Below are positions 14,597 through 17,069 of a stretch of 17,069 nt of DNA, piece by piece. The translations under genes were made by a program, and so were the position numbers. Position 1 is the first letter of the stretch. Every line of letters begins with the position of its first letter. The stretch is taken from NCBI GenBank assembly GCA_029946075.1, contig JAQSDT010000703.1, forward strand, positions 1-17,069, in the 5' to 3' direction. The stretch is from a bacterium (GTDB lineage Bacteria; Pseudomonadota; Alphaproteobacteria; Rhizobiales; Xanthobacteraceae). The notes beneath the pieces are model-generated. The model saw nothing but the letters and a program-made list of their open reading frames with translations, was not told the origin of the DNA and searched no databases.

Positions 14597-15022
14597 TCAG
14601 TGCCGCACCACCAGCACCGAGCATTTGGCGTAGCGCACGACATGGCCGGCATTGGAGCCGAGGAAATAGGTGCGCATCGCCGGCCGGTGCGAGGTCATCA
14701 CGATCAGATCGGCCTTGATCGCCGCGGCCTCTTCGAGGATCTCGTGATAGATGCCGCCCTTGCGCACCACGGCGGAGATGCGCGGCGCGTCGATGCCGGA
14801 TTCGCGCGCCACGATCGCCAGCGCCTCTTCCGATATCGCCCGCTGCTGGGCGTCGAAATCGGCCGGCACGTATTCGGCCAGCATGCTCGGCGTCATCGGC
14901 ATGACGTTGAGCAGCCGCACCGAACCGCTCCAGGTCTGCGACAACGTCGCGGCGGTCGCGATCGCGGGCTTGGCAAGATCGGTGTCCGCCAGATCGAGCG
15001 GCACGAGAATGGATTTGAACAT
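14597..15022 (-). CDS. Universal stress protein (UspA family)
   Basis: A 141-residue single-domain Usp protein: MFKSILVPLDLADTD at the N-terminus with D10 in the usual place, a central helix pair, then DLIVMTSHRPAMRTYFLGSNAGHVVRYAKCSVLVVR at the C-terminus. ATP-binding members carry G-2x-G-9x-G(S/T). Here the first two glycines are replaced (S-H-R-P-A-M) and only the final G-S (122-123) remains, so ATP binding is doubtful and the protein may belong to the non-nucleotide class. AGGAGG sits six bases before the ATG on the reverse strand, a strong ribosome site. It starts 37 bp after the SixA-type gene on the same strand and is probably co-transcribed with it. Confidence 0.93.
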   Translation of the reverse strand: MFKSILVPLDLADTDLAKPAIATAATLSQTWSGSVRLLNVMPMTPSMLAEYVPADFDAQQRAISEEALAIVARESGIDAPRISAVVRKGGIYHEILEEAAAIKADLIVMTSHRPAMRTYFLGSNAGHVVRYAKCSVLVVRH

Positions 15023-15059
15023 CTGCGCCTCCTGTTGCGAGCACGGATGTCCGCCGGGC

Positions 15060-15605
15060 TCAATCGTCCGATGTTTGCTTCAATAGTTTGGGGCTGGTGA
15101 AACTCACCAGCGTGCCGCGGCGAAACGCGACCTCGTTCCAGTCGCCGGTGTCGAAATCGAGGATCGCAAGACCCGTGGTCGGCAGATTGTCCTCGAGCGC
15201 CTTCCGTGACGACGTATCGCCGCTGCCGGCGAGCATCAGCGCCAGTTCGTGCATGCCGGGATTGTGGCCGATCACCATCAGGCACGCCGGATCGGATGTC
15301 TCGGCCATGCGGACGATCTGCAGCAGCTCCGCCGGTTCGGCGCCGTAGAGGTCGGGAACGGATTCGGCCTGCGGCCCTGCGCCGGCCGCCTCCCGCATCG
15401 CCTCGCGGACAATCTCCCAGGTCTGCTGCGCCCGCACCGCGGTCGATACCAGAACGAGGGCGGGCAAGGGCGGGTGGCGGCCGATCCAGCCACCCATGGC
15501 AGCCGCATCCAGCCGGCCGCGATCGTCCAGCCTGCGATCCTGGTCGTGGCCCGACGGCGCGTCGTTTTCGGTCTTGGCGTGACGCAGCAGCAGCAAACGG
15601 CGCAT
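15060..15605 (-). CDS. sixA: SixA-type phosphohistidine phosphatase
   Basis: A 181-residue histidine phosphatase superfamily member that removes phosphate from phosphohistidine in carrier or phosphorelay proteins. The catalytic set is visible: R8-H9 in LLLLRHAKT (H9 the nucleophile), R58 in VSTAVRAQQT, and H114 in VIGHNPGM. RRLDDRGRLDA at 24-34 is the usual second signature. It is slightly longer than E. coli SixA (161 residues). Its partner could be a nitrogen-type PTS or a hybrid kinase, not encoded in this window. It precedes the Usp gene by 37 bp and is divergent from the oxidoreductase gene at 15700. Confidence 0.9.
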   Translation of the reverse strand: MRRLLLLRHAKTENDAPSGHDQDRRLDDRGRLDAAAMGGWIGRHPPLPALVLVSTAVRAQQTWEIVREAMREAAGAGPQAESVPDLYGAEPAELLQIVRMAETSDPACLMVIGHNPGMHELALMLAGSGDTSSRKALEDNLPTTGLAILDFDTGDWNEVAFRRGTLVSFTSPKLLKQTSDD

Positions 15606-15635
15606 GGGCCCGATCTCGATTCGGTCTAACTCTGG

Positions 15636-15664
15636 ATTAATCTACAAGCACATGCCCAGGACAA
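15636..15664 (-). promoter_or_regulatory. Possible promoter of the SixA-Usp pair
   Basis: On the reverse strand TTGTCC (15664-15659), a 17-bp spacer, and ATTAAT (15641-15636), with about 30 bases to the SixA start at 15605. The -10 box is only a partial match, but the position in a 94-bp divergent spacer is suitable. Confidence 0.35.
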
Positions 15665-15699
15665 GGTGACAAGCGCCGCAACGGTCCGTAAGAAACGCC

Positions 15700-17069
15700 A
15701 TGCCCGAGACTTTCACAAGTGCGACCAACGGCCCCGACGACGAGGTGCCCTTCCGGTCGCGCCTCTCGTTCGACCTCGATGTCGATATCTGCGTGGTCGG
15801 GGCGGGACTGGCCGGCCTCACGGTGGCGCTGGAGGCGGCGCGCCTCGGCGCCAGCGTGGCGGTGCTGGAGGGACGGCACATCGGCTGGAACGCATCCGGC
15901 AATCATCTCGGCACGGTCATGCCCGGCTACAGCCTGCCGATCGGCGAACTGATCGAGCGGGTCGGGCTCGACGACGCGCGCGAATTATGGGCGCTGTCGA
16001 AGGAGGGCGCCGATTACGTTCGCGCGGCCGCCACCGAGGAAGCGATGCCCGGCATTGCGCTCACCGAGGGCGCGCTCGAAGTCTCCAACGTCGATGCCGG
16101 CGAGACGCTGATCAGCCGGCTGCAGACGCTGAGCGAGGATTTCGAGACCGAAGTCGAGGGCTGGCAGATCGACCGCGTGCGCGAACAGCTCGGTACCAGC
16201 AGATATTTCCACGGCATCTATTATCCGCGCGCGTTCCAGATCGACGGCCGCAAATATATCCATGGCCTCGCCGCGCAGGCGCGCCGGGCCGGCGCGCGCA
16301 TCTTCGAGGATACGCCGGTCGTCAGCATCGATCCGTCGGGCATTCGCAAGCGAATCGTGACGCCGTCGGCGCGGCTGCGCGCCTCGCATATCGTGCTGAC
16401 CGGCAACGTGCATCTCGGTGCGCCGCTGCGGCGGCTGTCGGAAACGCTGCTGCCGGTCTGGCGTTACGGCGCGGTGACCGAACCCTTGGGCGACCGGCTC
16501 GGCGAGATCATCGCCTTCAAGGGGTCGGTGACCGACAGCGACGGCGTCGATCATTTCCGCATCGTCGGCGGCGACCGGCTGATGTGGGCGAGCCCGCGAA
16601 CGACGTGGGACGCGCGGCCGCGCCGCTTCGGTCCGGCGATTGCGCGCCGCATCGCGACGGTGTTTCCCCGGCTCGGCAAGGTCGGGATCTCGGACGTGTT
16701 CGGCGGCGCCGTCGGCGTCACCGTGCACGGCATGCCGCAGATCGGCCAGTTGCGCAAAGGCCTGTGGGTCGCCAGCGGCTTCGGCCATCAGGGCCTGAAC
16801 ACCTCGGCGATGGCGGGGCAATTGATCGCCCGCAGCATCCTGTGGGGCGACGAACGCTGGCGGCTGTTTTCGCCGTTCGAACTGGTCTGGGCCGGCGGCG
16901 CGACGGGGCGGGTTGCAGGCCATCTGATCGGCATGTGGGAACGCGGCAGCTCGGCGGCCGCCGGCGTGCTGGCCCGTTACCGCGAAAGCGCGCGGATCCG
17001 GGAGCGGGTTCGCGAGGCGCGGCTGGCGGAAGCCAACCGGCAGGCCGAAACCCGCTCGCCGCCCGTGCG
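15700..17069 (+). CDS. FAD-dependent oxidoreductase, DadA/PuuB-like (3' end outside window)
   Basis: An open frame of 456 codons from the ATG at 15700 that is still open at the window edge, so the gene is partial. The FAD-binding beta-alpha-beta motif is D-I-C-V-V-G-A-G-L-A-G-L at 29-40, with E57 ending the second strand. The DAO-family C-terminal element is also present (LRKGLWVASGFGHQGLNTSAMAGQLIA). The segment IGWNASGNHLGTVMPG (61-76) takes the place of the GASGRNGG segment in gamma-glutamylputrescine oxidases, so the substrate may differ. The oxidase domain is complete, followed by an Arg/Ala-rich tail that continues past the window. It likely oxidises an amine or amino acid, passing electrons to oxygen or quinone; the substrate is not determinable. 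The ribosome site before the ATG is weak. Confidence 0.88.
   Translation, partial: MPETFTSATNGPDDEVPFRSRLSFDLDVDICVVGAGLAGLTVALEAARLGASVAVLEGRHIGWNASGNHLGTVMPGYSLPIGELIERVGLDDARELWALSKEGADYVRAAATEEAMPGIALTEGALEVSNVDAGETLISRLQTLSEDFETEVEGWQIDRVREQLGTSRYFHGIYYPRAFQIDGRKYIHGLAAQARRAGARIFEDTPVVSIDPSGIRKRIVTPSARLRASHIVLTGNVHLGAPLRRLSETLLPVWRYGAVTEPLGDRLGEIIAFKGSVTDSDGVDHFRIVGGDRLMWASPRTTWDARPRRFGPAIARRIATVFPRLGKVGISDVFGGAVGVTVHGMPQIGQLRKGLWVASGFGHQGLNTSAMAGQLIARSILWGDERWRLFSPFELVWAGGATGRVAGHLIGMWERGSSAAAGVLARYRESARIRERVREARLAEANRQAETRSPPV

Noticed and set aside
15985..16923. 312-codon reverse-strand open frame near the right edge
   Set aside because: It overlaps the FAD oxidoreductase frame, which has clear motifs and remains open to the window end.
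1..17069. CRISPR array, tRNA, rRNA or phage attachment site
   Set aside because: I see no regularly spaced repeats, no tRNA cloverleaf-like text with the conserved T-loop, no rRNA, and no integrase or tRNA-end duplication.

Overview
The window reads as a chromosomal segment of a high-GC alphaproteobacterium, most likely in the Bradyrhizobium/Rhodopseudomonas group (Nitrobacteraceae). This rests on strong G/C third-position bias, orphan ABC_sub_bind-type binding proteins beside class III cyclases with TolB-like and TPR domains, an MHYT-PAS-GGDEF-EAL protein, and a GATGGGT...ACCCATC intergenic hairpin of a kind I associate with these genomes. The assignment is inference from gene families; there is no rRNA or other marker here.

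Left half (1-10820), signalling region: a membrane c-di-GMP enzyme (MHYT-PAS-GGDEF-EAL, +); a cyclase-TolB-like-TPR protein (-); an orphan periplasmic binding protein (+); a second cyclase-TolB-like-TPR protein (+); a second orphan binding protein (+); and an alpha/beta-hydrolase fused to a class III cyclase (+). All three cyclases keep the metal-binding Asp pair, the Lys/Asp pair that selects ATP, and the Asn/Arg transition-state pair, so active adenylate cyclases are expected. No permease or ATPase gene accompanies the binding proteins. The spacers between these genes are 130-450 bp and contain hairpins, a recurring AGCGGACAT-type motif, two homologous ~80-bp elements, and a decayed copy of the 3' end of the EAL gene, which leaves the first cyclase gene between the real EAL tail and its duplicate.

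Right half (10955-17069), mixed housekeeping and accessory genes: a small four-helix membrane protein (-); a PH-like two-helix membrane protein (+); a YdcF/DUF218 protein (+), convergent with a MocR-type GntR/aminotransferase regulator (-); a divergent DUF1127 small protein (+) with a strong terminator; a UspA-family protein and a SixA-type phosphohistidine phosphatase (both -, likely one transcript); and the start of a DadA/PuuB-like FAD-dependent amine or amino-acid oxidoreductase (+) that runs off the window.

The clearest regulatory unit is the 180-bp space between the MocR gene and the DUF1127 gene. It holds a good sigma70-type promoter for mocR and four related TTGCAC/GAGCAAT operator-like sites, including two 17-bp palindromes one base apart in sequence, one near each gene. 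No rRNA, tRNA, transposase, integrase or CRISPR array is visible.
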